Positions 45,761 through 55,257 of a stretch of 64,000 nt of DNA are shown here, piece by piece. A model generated the notes under the pieces. The model was not told the DNA's origin and searched no databases. It was given only the letters and a program-made list of their open reading frames with translations. A program made the translations under genes and the position numbers. Positions within the stretch are counted from its first letter, which is position 1. Every line of letters begins with the position of its first letter. This DNA comes from Mesorhizobium sp. Z1-4 (GTDB lineage: Bacteria > Pseudomonadota > Alphaproteobacteria > Rhizobiales > Rhizobiaceae): contig NZ_RCIO01000001.1 in assembly GCF_004000235.1 (NCBI RefSeq), positions 1,054,001 through 1,118,000 of the forward strand, in the 5' to 3' direction.

Positions 45761-46584
45761 CGCGTGGTGCGCCGTGCCTGCCATTGCGACCACGCGAAGG
45801 CGGCAACGAACTGCAGGCTCATCAGAAGCACGATCGTGGGTGCCGGCGCGCTGTCGATGAAAAAGCTCGCATAGACGCCCAGAACCGACGACCCCACCGC
45901 GATCGCCATCGAAACGACGAGCATGCGCTCGAAGCTGCGCGTGATCAGATAGGCGATGGCGCCGGGCGAGATCAGAAGCGCGATGGCGAGGATGATGCCG
46001 ACCGCCTTCAGTGCACCGACGATGGTCAGCGAAATCAGCGCCAGCAGCCCGTAATGCAGGAGCCGCACCGGCAGGCCGATGGCGCGCGCATGCTGTTCGT
46101 CGAACACCATCGCCATCAGGTCGCGCCGGAACACACCGGCGGTGGCAAGCGCCACGAGCGCTATCGCCGCGCTTTCGGCGACATCGCGCCAGGCAACACC
46201 CAGAATGTCGCCGAACAGAATGTGGTCGAGGTGAATTTCGGTCTGGATAGCGATGTAGAGCACGATGCCCAGCCCGAACATTCCGGAGAACACGACGCCC
46301 ATGACGGTGTCTTCCTTCACCCGGCTGTTTTCTTTGAGATAGCCGGTGGCGAGCGCGCAAACCATGCCGGCCGCGAATGCGCCGGCCGCCAGCGGCAGGC
46401 CGACGACATAGGCAAGCACAATGCCGGGCAGCACCGCGTGGCTGATGGCGTCGCCCATCAGCGACCAGCCCTTTAGAACCAGAAACGGCGACAAGAGGCC
46501 CATCGGCAGCGCCGCGAGCGCGGCGATCAGGAACGCCTTTTGCATGAAGGGAAGCTGGAAGGGTAGAAGGAGGAGGTCGATCAC
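45742..46584 (-). CDS. sitD: Manganese/iron ABC transporter permease SitD
   Basis: A 280-residue ABC-3 family permease with seven or eight TM segments and the family motifs 'LVLKGWSLMGDAISHAVLPGIVLAY' (start of it: 'GWSLMGDAISHAVLPG') and 'LKAVGIILAIALLISPGAIAYLI'. GTG start at 46584 overlaps the sitC stop (GTGA on the minus strand); the long in-frame upstream extension lies inside sitC. It forms a permease heterodimer with SitC. Confidence 0.92.
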   Translation of the reverse strand: MIDLLLLPFQLPFMQKAFLIAALAALPMGLLSPFLVLKGWSLMGDAISHAVLPGIVLAYVVGLPLAAGAFAAGMVCALATGYLKENSRVKEDTVMGVVFSGMFGLGIVLYIAIQTEIHLDHILFGDILGVAWRDVAESAAIALVALATAGVFRRDLMAMVFDEQHARAIGLPVRLLHYGLLALISLTIVGALKAVGIILAIALLISPGAIAYLITRSFERMLVVSMAIAVGSSVLGVYASFFIDSAPAPTIVLLMSLQFVAAFAWSQWQARRTTRYPTPT

Positions 46585-47438
46585 GCGCCAGCCCCCAGCG
46601 CCGCCCGGGCGCGGCGGCGCGCCGCCAGCATGCCGTGTTTGGGTGCGAAGAAAAACGCTATGAGGAAGATCAGCGTCTGCAACACGACGATGATGCCGCC
46701 GGTCGCGCCATCGAGGAAATAGCTCGCATAGGCGCCGGTGAAACTTGTCACCGCGCCGATGGCGACGCTGGTCAGGATGAGACGCGGAAAGCGGTCGGTC
46801 AGCAGATAGGCGGTAGCGCCTGGCGTCACCACCATGGCGATGACCAGAAATGCGCCGACCGTCTGAAGTGCTGCCACCGTGGAGGCTGCGAGCAGCGTGA
46901 AGAACACGACGCGCAGCAGCCCGGTGTTGAGACCGATAGAACGCGCATGGCTTTCGTCGAAGAAGGTGACCATCAGGTCCTTCCACTTCAGCGTCAGCAC
47001 CGTCAGCGTCACCACCGAAATGATGACGAGCTGCAGCGTGTCCATGGGCGTGATCGCCAGAATATTGCCGAGCACGATGGTCTGAATGTTCACCGAGGCC
47101 GGCGACAGGGAGACCATGAACAGGCCCAGCCCGAAAAAGGATGTGAAGATGAGCCCGATAATGGCGTCTTCACGCAATTTCGTGCGCTGGTTGAGAAAGA
47201 GCATGCCGGCCGCCGCCAGTCCGCCGGAAAGGAAAGCACCCAGCGAGAATGGCAGGCCGAGCATATAGGCGCCGGCCACGCCCGGCACGATGGCGTGCGA
47301 AAGCGCGTCGCCGATCAGCGACCAGCCTTTAAGCATCAGATAGGCCGACAGAAACGCGCATACGCCGCCCACCAGAGCCGACACCCACATGGCGTTGACC
47401 ATGTAGCCATAGCCGAAGGGTTCGAGCAGAAGCTCCAT
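46581..47438 (-). CDS. sitC: Manganese/iron ABC transporter permease SitC
   Basis: A 285-residue ABC-3 permease paralogous to SitD. It has 'LKGWSLIGDALSHAIVPGVAGAY' (seen as 'GWSLIGDALSHAIVPG'), 'IIGLIFTSFFGLGLFMVSL' and 'VGAFLVIAMVVTPGATAYLL'. It begins at the last base of sitB (TGATG-type junction) and overlaps sitD by 4 nt. Confidence 0.93.
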   Translation of the reverse strand: MELLLEPFGYGYMVNAMWVSALVGGVCAFLSAYLMLKGWSLIGDALSHAIVPGVAGAYMLGLPFSLGAFLSGGLAAAGMLFLNQRTKLREDAIIGLIFTSFFGLGLFMVSLSPASVNIQTIVLGNILAITPMDTLQLVIISVVTLTVLTLKWKDLMVTFFDESHARSIGLNTGLLRVVFFTLLAASTVAALQTVGAFLVIAMVVTPGATAYLLTDRFPRLILTSVAIGAVTSFTGAYASYFLDGATGGIIVVLQTLIFLIAFFFAPKHGMLAARRRARAALGAGA

Positions 47439-48349
47439 CAGGATTTGTCTTTCCCGCCCTTGCCCGCCGCGTCATCGCCATAGATGACGAAGGGGCGCTC
47501 GTCGTCGGTCAGCACGGTCACGCTGCGCGTATCGGTTTCCGCGTCTTCATGCAGGTCGGCGCCGCCGAGCACATGCCGCCTCAGCACGCCGCCAAAGGCC
47601 TTGCGCAGATTGGCCTGCGTAAACACATCCTCGGTTGGCCCGGCGGTCAGCACCGTGCGGTTGATGAGGATCGCCCGGTCGCAAAAGCGCGGTACGCTGC
47701 CGAGGTTATGGGTTGAGACCAGCATCACGCGGCCTTCGTCGCGCAGCGTCTTCAAAAGCGTGATGATCGCCTCTTCGGTCTTCACGTCGACGCCGGTGAA
47801 GGGCTCGTCGAGCAGGATCACCCGGCCTTCCTGCGCCAGCGCGCGGGCAAGAAAGACACGCTTCTTCTGACCGCCGGAAAGCTCGCCGATCTGGCGCTTG
47901 CGGTAGTCGCTCATGCCGACGCGGGCGAGAGCCTCGTCGACCAGCGCGCGGTCGCGGGCGCGCGGAATGCGCAGTGCATTCATGTGGCCGTAGCGGCCCA
48001 TCATAACCACGTCTTCCACCAGCACGGGGAAGTTCCAGTCCACCTCCTCCGCCTGCGGCACATAAGCGACAATGTTGCGCTTCAGCGCCTGCGCAGCCGG
48101 CTGGCCGAATATCGAAACCGAGCCGCGCGCCAGCGGCACAAAACCCATGATCGCCTTGAAGAGCGTGGACTTGCCGGAGCCGTTGACGCCGACAAGCGCT
48201 GCGATCGAGCCTTCTGGAATGGCGAAGCTGGCGTCGATCAGCGCCGTATTGCCGTTCCGGTAGGTGACGGTTGCGTCACTGACGGCGAGGCCCGGTCGCT
48301 CCACCTTTTCAGGCGCTGCAAACCCGTCGGCCTCGGGCTGCAGGTTCAT
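47438..48349 (-). CDS. sitB: Manganese/iron ABC transporter ATP-binding protein SitB
   Basis: A 303-residue ATPase with Walker A '[16 protein letters not shown]', signature '[15 protein letters not shown]' and Walker B '[12 protein letters not shown]'. It has the '[27 protein letters not shown]' segment typical of Mn/Zn importer ATPases (core seen as '[16 protein letters not shown]') and an acidic C-terminal tail of about 40 residues. Overlaps sitA by 4 nt. Confidence 0.93.
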   Translation of the reverse strand: MNLQPEADGFAAPEKVERPGLAVSDATVTYRNGNTALIDASFAIPEGSIAALVGVNGSGKSTLFKAIMGFVPLARGSVSIFGQPAAQALKRNIVAYVPQAEEVDWNFPVLVEDVVMMGRYGHMNALRIPRARDRALVDEALARVGMSDYRKRQIGELSGGQKKRVFLARALAQEGRVILLDEPFTGVDVKTEEAIITLLKTLRDEGRVMLVSTHNLGSVPRFCDRAILINRTVLTAGPTEDVFTQANLRKAFGGVLRRHVLGGADLHEDAETDTRSVTVLTDDERPFVIYGDDAAGKGGKDKS

Positions 48350-49242
48350 TGTTTCAGACCTTCCACGATCGTGTTGGTCGTCACCTTGAGGAGGTCGAGA
48401 TAGGTCGGCACGGGACCGTCCGGGTCGGAGAGCGAGTCCACATAAAGCACACCGCCGTAACGGGCTCCGGTCTCGCGCGCCACCTGCCGCGCCGGCTTGT
48501 CGGAAACCGTGCTTTCGGAAAACACCACGGGAATGTCGTTATCCCGAACCGCATCGATCACCTTGCGCACCTGCTGCGGCGTACCCTGGCTGTCGGCGTT
48601 GATCGGCCACAGATAAAGTTCGCGCAGGCCGAAATCGCGCGCAAGGTAGGAGAACGCACCCTCGCTGGTCACCAGCCAGCGCCTTTCGGCCGGGATGCTG
48701 TCGAGCGCATCGCGCAGCGGCTCTACAAGTGCCGCGATCTCGGCGAGATAAGCATCTGCATTGGCCTGATAGATGTCCGCATTGTCGGGATCGTTCTCGG
48801 ACATGGCGCGGCGGATATTGTCGACATAGACGGCCACATCGCTGGGCGACATCCAGGCATGCGGGTTCGGCTTGCCGGTGTAGGGACCCTCGGCAATACC
48901 CATTGGCTCCACACCGTCGCTGACGACGATACCCGGCACGTCGCCGAGATTGTTGAGGAACCGCTCGAACCACTGTTCGAGGTTGAGGCCGTTCCACAGT
49001 ACCAGATCGGCGTCGCGGGCGCGCAGAATGTCGCCCGGCGTCGGCTGGTAGTTATGAATCTCGGCATTCGGCTTGGTCACCGATTCCACGGTCGCGGCAT
49101 CGCCTGCCACGTTGCGCGCGATGTCGGCGATCACCGTGAAGGTGGTGACGACCTTCAGCTTATCCGCAGCCTGAGCCTGAACGAGGCCCATCGACAATAC
49201 CGCAATCGTACCAACAAGGCCTGACCAGCTAAGCGAACGCAT
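48346..49242 (-). CDS. sitA: Manganese/iron-binding periplasmic protein SitA
   Basis: A 298-residue cluster A-I metal receptor with a signal peptide (residues 1-26, 'QAQAAD'). The four metal ligands are readable as His in '[11 protein letters not shown]', His in 'NPHAWMSP', Glu in '[15 protein letters not shown]' and Asp in '[10 protein letters not shown]'. A Glu in third position and the lack of a His-rich loop point to Mn/Fe rather than Zn. ATG 49242 gives a normal signal peptide; an upstream ATG would overlap the regulatory palindrome. Confidence 0.93.
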   Translation of the reverse strand: MRSLSWSGLVGTIAVLSMGLVQAQAADKLKVVTTFTVIADIARNVAGDAATVESVTKPNAEIHNYQPTPGDILRARDADLVLWNGLNLEQWFERFLNNLGDVPGIVVSDGVEPMGIAEGPYTGKPNPHAWMSPSDVAVYVDNIRRAMSENDPDNADIYQANADAYLAEIAALVEPLRDALDSIPAERRWLVTSEGAFSYLARDFGLRELYLWPINADSQGTPQQVRKVIDAVRDNDIPVVFSESTVSDKPARQVARETGARYGGVLYVDSLSDPDGPVPTYLDLLKVTTNTIVEGLKQ

Positions 49243-49310
49243 GAAATTCCCCGGATGACGATCATTGGACACACTGCATTTAGGAGAATTCCAAACACCT
49301 GTCAATGCAA

Positions 49311-49327
49311 TTGCAAATCGTTTGCAA
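49311..49327. promoter_or_regulatory. Candidate Mur/Fur box between sitA and mur
   Basis: TTGCAAATCGTTTGCAA is a perfect dyad (7-bp arms, TCG centre) in the 157-bp divergent spacer between sitA and the Fur-family gene. A second, wider inverted pair CAGTTGC...GCAACTG lies at 49339-49373. TGCAA-rich dyads of this kind upstream of sitABCD are bound by Mur in rhizobia, giving manganese-dependent repression. Confidence 0.65.
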
Positions 49328-49399
49328 CTGAGGCGAGCCAGTTGCGAATTGCTCGCATTAGTTTTTGCAACTGGGTGTCAGCTGGCTCATAGTTCGGCG

Positions 49400-49840
49400 A
49401 TGAATCACAGCGCACAGACCAAGCCGGACTACGAACGGGAACTGAGGCGCGCGGGCGTCCGCATCACGCGGCCGCGCCGCGTCATCCTCGATATTCTCGC
49501 GGCAACCGAAGATCATCCCGACGCGATGGAGATATTCCAGCGTGCCAGCACCATCGATAAGTCGATTTCGCTGTCGACCGTCTACCGCACGATGAAGCTG
49601 CTGGAGGGCATGGGCGCCATTCACCGGCACGCATTCGAGGGGGGGCCAGCGCGTTTCGAGCAGGCGTCAGGCGACCACCACGACCATCTGATAGACCTCG
49701 ATACGGGCGACGTGATCGAATTTCACTCGAACCGTATCGAGGAGTTACAGGACGAGATCGCCCGCGAGCTGGGCTACGAAATTGTCCATCACAGGCTGGA
49801 ACTCTACGGCCGGCGCAGGAAGGCCAGCGCTCGGAAATAG
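49400..49840 (+). CDS. mur: Fur-family metal regulator, probably Mur
   Basis: A 146-residue Fur-fold repressor. Winged helix '[26 protein letters not shown]' and '[23 protein letters not shown]', then the dimer/metal domain with '[18 protein letters not shown]' and '[14 protein letters not shown]'. No CxxC zinc pairs are present, as in rhizobial Fur/Mur. Divergent from sitABCD, which is the hallmark of the manganese-sensing Mur in Rhizobiales; a general Fur is the alternative name. ATG 49400 fits the family length; the upstream extension crosses the operator. Confidence 0.88.
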   Translation: MNHSAQTKPDYERELRRAGVRITRPRRVILDILAATEDHPDAMEIFQRASTIDKSISLSTVYRTMKLLEGMGAIHRHAFEGGPARFEQASGDHHDHLIDLDTGDVIEFHSNRIEELQDEIARELGYEIVHHRLELYGRRRKASARK

Positions 49841-49841
49841 G

Positions 49842-50828
49842 TCAACGCAAGGCCAGCTGCGCGTTTCGCGGGACCGCGGCCGCGATCGCTTCCAATGCCG
49901 CCGGATCAAGTGTCATCGCGACATGTCCGAGCCCCGGAAGAAGCGTCACCTCCGCCTGAGGCTGCACCGCATGCACAGTCCCGGCATAGGCCTGCGAGGC
50001 AAAGACCTCGTCCTTGTCGCCAGCCAGAAGGGCGATTGGCGCATCCACAGCCTTCAGCAGACCGTCGGTGTCTTGCGGGTTCATGCTAACGAGCAGCCGG
50101 TGCGAATAGACCGGCGTGAGATTAGGACTGTCGCCGGCCGCGAACACGATCACGGGCAGATAATCGAGCCCGTGAAAGCCCAACCCGTTGAGGATCGACA
50201 GACCGATGATGCGCGGAATATCGGGGTAGGCCCAGGCGCGCTCCGCCGCGTTCGGATTGTCGGCGGTCGAGGGTTCCGCGTCGACACCAAGCATGGGCGA
50301 CACCAGGATCAGCCTGGCGATGTCGGGCGCATGCCCCTGGCCGGCGGCATTGAGCGCAAGGCCGCCGCCCGAAGAAAATCCGATCAGGCTGATTGGCAGG
50401 CGCGGGGCCTCGTTGCGCATGAAAGCCAGGAAATCTTCGACGTCCTCAGCCGGCTGGCCGATATGAGCAACGTCGCCGCGCAGCCCGGTTGCGCCATGGC
50501 CCCTGATGTCGATCGCATAGGCGGTGACGCCGCTTTCCGCCAACGCCACGGCCAGCGGATGCATGCTCTGGCTGTCGGCGCTCGACCCATGCAGAAGAAG
50601 CGCGGCTGCGCGGGCATCTTTTGCTTCGTAGCGGCGGAACGCGATGCCGACGCCATCGCGCGCGTCGGTGAACCCGATCCCGGCCATGGTGCCATAATCG
50701 ACATCCGCGAACGGGTCGGTGATCGAAGCGAAGGGTTTCGGTTTGTCAGCCACCGGCCACATGACCAGAAGCGCAAGAACAAGCGCCGCGACGATGGGCA
50801 CGGCTAGGATCGAGAGGAGAAGTTTCAT
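49842..50828 (-). CDS. Alpha/beta hydrolase with N-terminal membrane anchor
   Basis: A 328-residue protein with a single N-terminal hydrophobic segment (residues 3-26), probably a signal anchor facing the periplasm. The hydrolase fold shows 'LLLHGSSADSQSM' (oxyanion region), 'IDIRGHGATG', the nucleophile elbow 'GFSSGGG' and a C-terminal His in 'PGLGHVAMTLDP', with Asp in 'LLAGDKDEVF'. It resembles monoacylglycerol-lipase-like enzymes; the substrate is unknown. Convergent with mur, ending one base after it. Confidence 0.85.
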   Translation of the reverse strand: MKLLLSILAVPIVAALVLALLVMWPVADKPKPFASITDPFADVDYGTMAGIGFTDARDGVGIAFRRYEAKDARAAALLLHGSSADSQSMHPLAVALAESGVTAYAIDIRGHGATGLRGDVAHIGQPAEDVEDFLAFMRNEAPRLPISLIGFSSGGGLALNAAGQGHAPDIARLILVSPMLGVDAEPSTADNPNAAERAWAYPDIPRIIGLSILNGLGFHGLDYLPVIVFAAGDSPNLTPVYSHRLLVSMNPQDTDGLLKAVDAPIALLAGDKDEVFASQAYAGTVHAVQPQAEVTLLPGLGHVAMTLDPAALEAIAAAVPRNAQLALR

Positions 50829-50986
50829 TCGGGACAGGGTTCCTCCGGGCCGATCGATTGTCGAGCTGCGCAGCTAGCAACCGCGGCCTGCCAGGGTCAA
50901 GTTGTTGGGGCCGAGGTTGTTCGGGTTGACGCTTGTCACATCACTCGTTCATCATTTGCGCACGCGGCCGGCCGCGGGGGGAATCA

Positions 50987-52414
50987 ATGAGCGAAGCGGA
51001 GATCGGCCTCATCGGCCTGGGCACAATGGGCTCGAACCTGGCGCTCAACATCGCCGAAAAAGGCCACAAGATCGCCGTCTGGAACCGAACCGCCTCGCGC
51101 ACAAAAACCTTCGCGGGCAATGCCGGCGAACTGGCCGGCAACATAATGGCATGTGAAACGCTCGAAGATCTGTTGCAGGCGATCGAGCCGCCGCGGCCGG
51201 TCATTCTGATGGTGCCGGCAGGCGATCCGGTCGACCAGCAGATCGAAGCCCTGCTGCCTCTTGCCGGCAAGGGCGACATCATCATAGACGCAGGCAACGC
51301 CAACTTCCGCGACACTGAGCGCCGTGCGCAGGAACTCGAAGGCAGCGGCATCGTGCTCGTCGGCATGGGTGTGTCAGGCGGCGAGGACGGCGCCCGCAAC
51401 GGGCCCTCCATCATGGTCGGGTCCGACAAGGCGGCGTGGCTGCGCGTCGAAGGCATCTTCAACGACATTGCCGCCAGATATGAGGGCGAACCTTGCGCGG
51501 CCCGGCTGGGGCCGGGCGGTGCCGGCCATTTTGTCAAGACGGTCCATAACGGCATCGAGTATGCCGACATGCAGATGATCGCCGAGGTCTACGGCATCCT
51601 GCGTGACGGGCCGGGGCTCAGCGCCGAGGAGATAGGTTCGATCTTCGCCCGCTGGAACGATGGCCGGCTCAACTCATATCTCATCGAAATCACGGCGGAA
51701 GTGCTGGCGACGGCCGACCCGGACAGCAGCGTGCCGCTGGTCGATGTCATTCAGGACAAGGCCGGCCAGAAGGGTACGGGACGCTGGTCGGTGATCGAAG
51801 CCGCAATGCTCGGCGTGCCGGCAACCTGTATCGAGGCCGCGGTTGCCGCGCGCAGTCTTTCGTCGCTGAAAAAAGAGCGGGAGTTCGCCTCCCGCCGCTA
51901 CCCGCAGATAACGCGCCAGCAACCGGGCTCTACCGCGGCCCTCGTGGCCGAACTTGAGACCGCGTTGCTTGCCGGCAAGATCGCCGCCTATGCGCAGGGC
52001 TTTGCAATCATGCGGGCAGCGTCGGACGAGCATGGCTGGGATTTGCCGATGGCCACGATAGCCCGCATCTGGCGCGCCGGCTGCATTATTCGCTCGCAGC
52101 TTCTCGATTCGATTGCCAAGGCCTACGACGCCAAGCCGAAGACGACCAATCTGATGGTGGCGCCGGCTTTCGTGGACATGATGCAGCCGGCACATCTCGC
52201 CCTCAGGGTCACTGTCGGGCGTGCGGCGCTGCACGGGCTGCCGACGCCGGCACTATCAGCCGCCCTCGCCTATTTCGACAGCTACAGACAGGCCCGCGGA
52301 ACCGCCAACCTGATCCAGGGCCAGCGCGACTTCTTTGGCGCGCATGGTTTCGAGAAAATTGGCAGCCGGGGGCAGAAGCACGGCCCCTGGTCAGCGCGCG
52401 CCGGGAAAAAATAG
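50987..52414 (+). CDS. gnd: 6-phosphogluconate dehydrogenase (decarboxylating)
   Basis: A 475-residue enzyme of the pentose phosphate pathway converting 6-phosphogluconate to ribulose 5-phosphate. Rossmann motif 'IGLIGLGTMGSNLALNIAEKG', the substrate signature 'GPSIMVGSD' and 'GGAGHFVKTVHNGIEYADMQ' (catalytic Lys and the conserved HNGIEY), and the C-terminal 'ARGTANLIQGQRDFFGAHGFE' tail (partly shown: 'LIQGQRDFFGAHGFE'). ATG 50987 follows GGGGGGAATCA. It ends 3 nt from the convergent LacI gene. Confidence 0.97.
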   Translation: MSEAEIGLIGLGTMGSNLALNIAEKGHKIAVWNRTASRTKTFAGNAGELAGNIMACETLEDLLQAIEPPRPVILMVPAGDPVDQQIEALLPLAGKGDIIIDAGNANFRDTERRAQELEGSGIVLVGMGVSGGEDGARNGPSIMVGSDKAAWLRVEGIFNDIAARYEGEPCAARLGPGGAGHFVKTVHNGIEYADMQMIAEVYGILRDGPGLSAEEIGSIFARWNDGRLNSYLIEITAEVLATADPDSSVPLVDVIQDKAGQKGTGRWSVIEAAMLGVPATCIEAAVAARSLSSLKKEREFASRRYPQITRQQPGSTAALVAELETALLAGKIAAYAQGFAIMRAASDEHGWDLPMATIARIWRAGCIIRSQLLDSIAKAYDAKPKTTNLMVAPAFVDMMQPAHLALRVTVGRAALHGLPTPALSAALAYFDSYRQARGTANLIQGQRDFFGAHGFEKIGSRGQKHGPWSARAGKK

Positions 52415-52417
52415 CGT

Positions 52418-53497
52418 CTAGCCGCCGCCCTGCGGCCGCTCCGCAGCGGGCGGAATAGAGGCGGGATCGCGCACCAGCTCCGGTACGCTCAGACTGTGCA
52501 GGTCCGCCACGGGACGACCTTCGATCTGGCCCAGGACGGCATTTGCGAGTTCGCGACCCGCCAGCCGGAAATCCTCCTCGACCACGTAAAGGCCCGGCCG
52601 AAACATCTGCACCAGCGGGGTCGACTGTTTGGTCACGACATCGATCTCATCGCCAAGAGTCATGCCGCACATTTCCAGCGCGTTGACGATTGCCATAGCA
52701 GACGCGCCGCTGCCGCAGACCACACCGTCGGGGCGGCTGGGGCGTCTGAGAAGCTCGATAGCGGCATCGCGGATACGGTCGATAGGCTGATCGACCCAGC
52801 TGTTGTGAAACGGAACTTCGGTCAGCCCGCATTCGGCGACGCCATTGGCAAAACCGTCAGCCATATGCCGGTAGTAGCTGAGCTTGGGTTCGGGGGCGAG
52901 CAACGCGAGCCGCTTGCGACCGTTCCGGGCGAGCCGGCGAACCGCCAGTCGGGCAAAGACCTCGTTGTCGAAATCGTGCCAGGGATGCGCGTTGCCGAGA
53001 TCGGTGCGCCCATGCGTTGCGAATGGGAATTTGTGCTCCAGCATGTAGAGCACGCGCGCGTCCTGCGGCTCGGTCCGCGAGATGATGATTCCGTCGGCGG
53101 AATGTGTTTCCACAACGTAACGGACGGCATCCATGGGATCGTCGCGCCCCGAATAGGGCGTCAGAATGATATGGTACGGCGTGCCGCGCAGTGCGCGCGA
53201 TACGCCATAGATGATGTCGGAGATGAAGCCCATCAGCTGCTCGTCGGTATTGAGCAGCAAGGAGATGACATTCGTCTTGCCGGTCCTTAAGCGCACGCCG
53301 GCGCGGTTCGGACGGTAACCTACCTGTTTGGCGACTAGCTGGACCCGGCGTTTGGTATCGGCGGAAATGTCCGGTGCGTCCTTCAAGGCACGCGAGACGG
53401 TGGTCACGCCGAGTCCGGTCATGAACGCAATCGTCTTCAGGGTGGGCCGCCCCTCGGCGCCGGCCTGCACGTTCCCCTCAGCTGATCTGTCGTTCAT
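52418..53497 (-). CDS. LacI-family regulator of the GH43 sugar locus
   Basis: A 359-residue repressor with helix-turn-helix 'IAFMTGLGVTTVSRALKDAPDI' at about residues 23-44, the hinge 'QVGYRPNRAGVRLRTGKTN' and a sugar-binding-protein-like domain ('GIIISRTEPQDAR', 'DGVVCGSGASAMAIVNAL'). It is divergent from the ABC/GH43 operon. Two CTGTAACG(T/A)TACAG operators lie in the 396-bp spacer, one 67 nt before its own start. Confidence 0.92.
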   Translation of the reverse strand: MNDRSAEGNVQAGAEGRPTLKTIAFMTGLGVTTVSRALKDAPDISADTKRRVQLVAKQVGYRPNRAGVRLRTGKTNVISLLLNTDEQLMGFISDIIYGVSRALRGTPYHIILTPYSGRDDPMDAVRYVVETHSADGIIISRTEPQDARVLYMLEHKFPFATHGRTDLGNAHPWHDFDNEVFARLAVRRLARNGRKRLALLAPEPKLSYYRHMADGFANGVAECGLTEVPFHNSWVDQPIDRIRDAAIELLRRPSRPDGVVCGSGASAMAIVNALEMCGMTLGDEIDVVTKQSTPLVQMFRPGLYVVEEDFRLAGRELANAVLGQIEGRPVADLHSLSVPELVRDPASIPPAAERPQGGG

Positions 53498-53563
53498 GGC
53501 CCCGCCACCATTTCAAGCCGCACGTACCGTTCTGACTCCACACGTTCACGAAGACAACCATAG

Positions 53564-53577
53564 CTGTAACGATACAG
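53564..53577. promoter_or_regulatory. LacI-type operator, copy near the regulator gene
   Basis: CTGTAACGATACAG, an operator with one broken base pair, 67 nt upstream of the LacI gene's start. It matches the perfect palindrome at 53863-53876 at 13 of 14 positions. The two are about 299 bp apart, which would suit looping. Confidence 0.7.
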
Positions 53578-53827
53578 ATTTGGACCATTTCGGGAAAATC
53601 TGCGACGCTGGCCGTCCACAGGGTGCAGGCAATCCCAACGACAGATCCCGCCCTGATCACGACTCGATTTCTTGCACCGCAGCATAGCCTGAATTCTTGA
53701 TTCCGCTACAATAATCCCCTGAAATGCTGCGTTGCAGCGGGATTTCCTACCGATCTCCCAGCGGCCGCTACCCTCGTCAGTATATTTTCGGGACACGAAA
53801 AAATATCGCCGAATCGCCGATCCGCTG

Positions 53828-53876
53828 TTGCCGGAGCTTTTTCATTCGCATAACGTCCCGACCTGTAACGTTACAG
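53828..53876 (+). promoter_or_regulatory. Promoter and perfect LacI operator of the sugar operon
   Basis: TTGCCG (53828-53833), a 17-bp spacer and TAACGT (53851-53856) resemble a promoter. The perfect palindrome CTGTAACGTTACAG (53863-53876) covers the expected start site, 17 nt before the binding-protein start codon. The rest of the 396-bp spacer (53578-53827) shows no gene or further clear signal. Confidence 0.65.
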
Positions 53877-53893
53877 ATTCAGGGAGGACTGTG

Positions 53894-55135
53894 ATGAAAT
53901 ACCGTATGTTGACCGCTGCTTTTGCCGCCCCGGTCGCGCTTCATTTCACCGGCCCGGCCAGCGCCGTTGATCTCGAAGTCACGCATTGGTGGACCTCGGG
54001 CGGCGAAGCTGCCGCTGTCGCCGAATTCGCAAAAGCATTCAACGAAAAGACCGAACACAACTGGGTCGACGGCGCGATTGCCGGGTCCGGCGGTGTTGCC
54101 CGCCCGATCATGATTTCGCGCATTACCGGTGGCGACCCGATGGGCGCAACCCAGTTCAACCATGGCCGCCAGGCCGAGGAACTGGTCGAAGCCGGCCTGA
54201 TGCTCGATCTCACCGAACTGGCCGAGAAAGAAGGCTGGAAGGACCTCGTCCATCCGTCTTCGCTGCTCGACAGCTGCACGCTTGACGGCCGCATCTATTG
54301 CGTGCCGGTCAATATTCACTCCTGGCAGTGGATCTGGCTAAGCCACAAGGCCTTCCAGGACGCAGGCGTTGCTGTTCCGACCAACTGGGACGAGTTTGTC
54401 GCCGCTGCGCCCAAGCTGCGCGAAGCCGGCAAGGTTCCGCTGGCAATGGGCAATCAGCCCTGGCAGGCATCCGGTGCGTTCGGTGTGATCGCGATCGCAA
54501 TTTCAGGCATCGACGCCTGGAAAGCGGTCAACATCGACAAGAACGCCGAAGTTGCCGCCGGTCCCGAATATGCCAAGGTCTTTCAGGCTGCGGCGAATGC
54601 GCGTGAATTCCGTAAGGGTTCCAACGTGCAGGACTGGAACCAGGCCACCAACATGGTCATCACCGGCGAAGCCGGCGCACAGATCATGGGTGACTGGGCG
54701 CAGGGCGAGTTCCAGGTAGCCGGCCAGACGGCCGGTGAAGACTATAGCTGTCTACCCGGCCTCGGTGTGAACGAGATCATCTCGACCGGCGGCGATGCCT
54801 TCTACTTCCCGAAGCTCGACGACCCGGAAAAGGAAGCGGCCCAGCTCGAGCTGGCATCGCTGATGCTTTCGAAGGAAGTCCAGGTCAGCTTCAACCTCAA
54901 GAAGGGCTCGCTGCCGGTGCGTGGCGACGTCGACCTCGCGGCTGCCAACGACTGCATGAAGAAGGGTCTCGCGATCCTCGCTACTGGCGCAATCCTGCCC
55001 GACGGCAACCAGACGCTGTCGCCGGACACGCAGGGCCAGATCGAGGATCTGATGACCCAGTTCTGGTCAAGCGACGAGATCTCCGCCGACGAAGCGCAGA
55101 AGCGCTACGCAGAGATTATCGCAAGCGCCGACTGA
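53894..55135 (+). CDS. CUT1 sugar ABC transporter binding protein
   Basis: A 413-residue periplasmic sugar receptor. Signal peptide residues 1-22 ('GPASAVD'), then 'LEVTHWWTSGGEAAAVAEFAKAF', a motif shared with glucose/mannose GtsA-type receptors, and Cys pairs ('DSCTLDGRIYCVPVN' and two later Cys) that may form disulphides. GGGAGGA precedes ATG 53894. It heads an operon with two permeases, an ATPase and carbohydrate enzymes ending in GH43, so an oligosaccharide or glycoside ligand is possible. Confidence 0.92.
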   Translation: MKYRMLTAAFAAPVALHFTGPASAVDLEVTHWWTSGGEAAAVAEFAKAFNEKTEHNWVDGAIAGSGGVARPIMISRITGGDPMGATQFNHGRQAEELVEAGLMLDLTELAEKEGWKDLVHPSSLLDSCTLDGRIYCVPVNIHSWQWIWLSHKAFQDAGVAVPTNWDEFVAAAPKLREAGKVPLAMGNQPWQASGAFGVIAIAISGIDAWKAVNIDKNAEVAAGPEYAKVFQAAANAREFRKGSNVQDWNQATNMVITGEAGAQIMGDWAQGEFQVAGQTAGEDYSCLPGLGVNEIISTGGDAFYFPKLDDPEKEAAQLELASLMLSKEVQVSFNLKKGSLPVRGDVDLAAANDCMKKGLAILATGAILPDGNQTLSPDTQGQIEDLMTQFWSSDEISADEAQKRYAEIIASAD

Positions 55136-55146
55136 TCAGGTGAGAC

Positions 55147-55172
55147 GCCGCCGGCCTTCTGCGGCCGGCGGC
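55147..55172 (+). terminator. Intercistronic hairpin after the sugar-binding-protein gene
   Basis: A perfect 10-bp stem GCCGCCGGCC / GGCCGGCGGC with a 6-nt loop starts 12 nt after the stop codon. A second small stem GCCAGC/GCTGGC follows at 55203-55218. Without a U-run it is likely a message stabiliser or partial terminator favouring the binding protein, as seen after aglE. Confidence 0.6.
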
Positions 55173-55257
55173 TACTTTGTGCGGGAGGTCGGTCATTGCT
55201 GTGCCAGCCTTTGCTGGCGAACGGCAATGCCGACAGCCGATCGGGGAGGTGCTTTCC

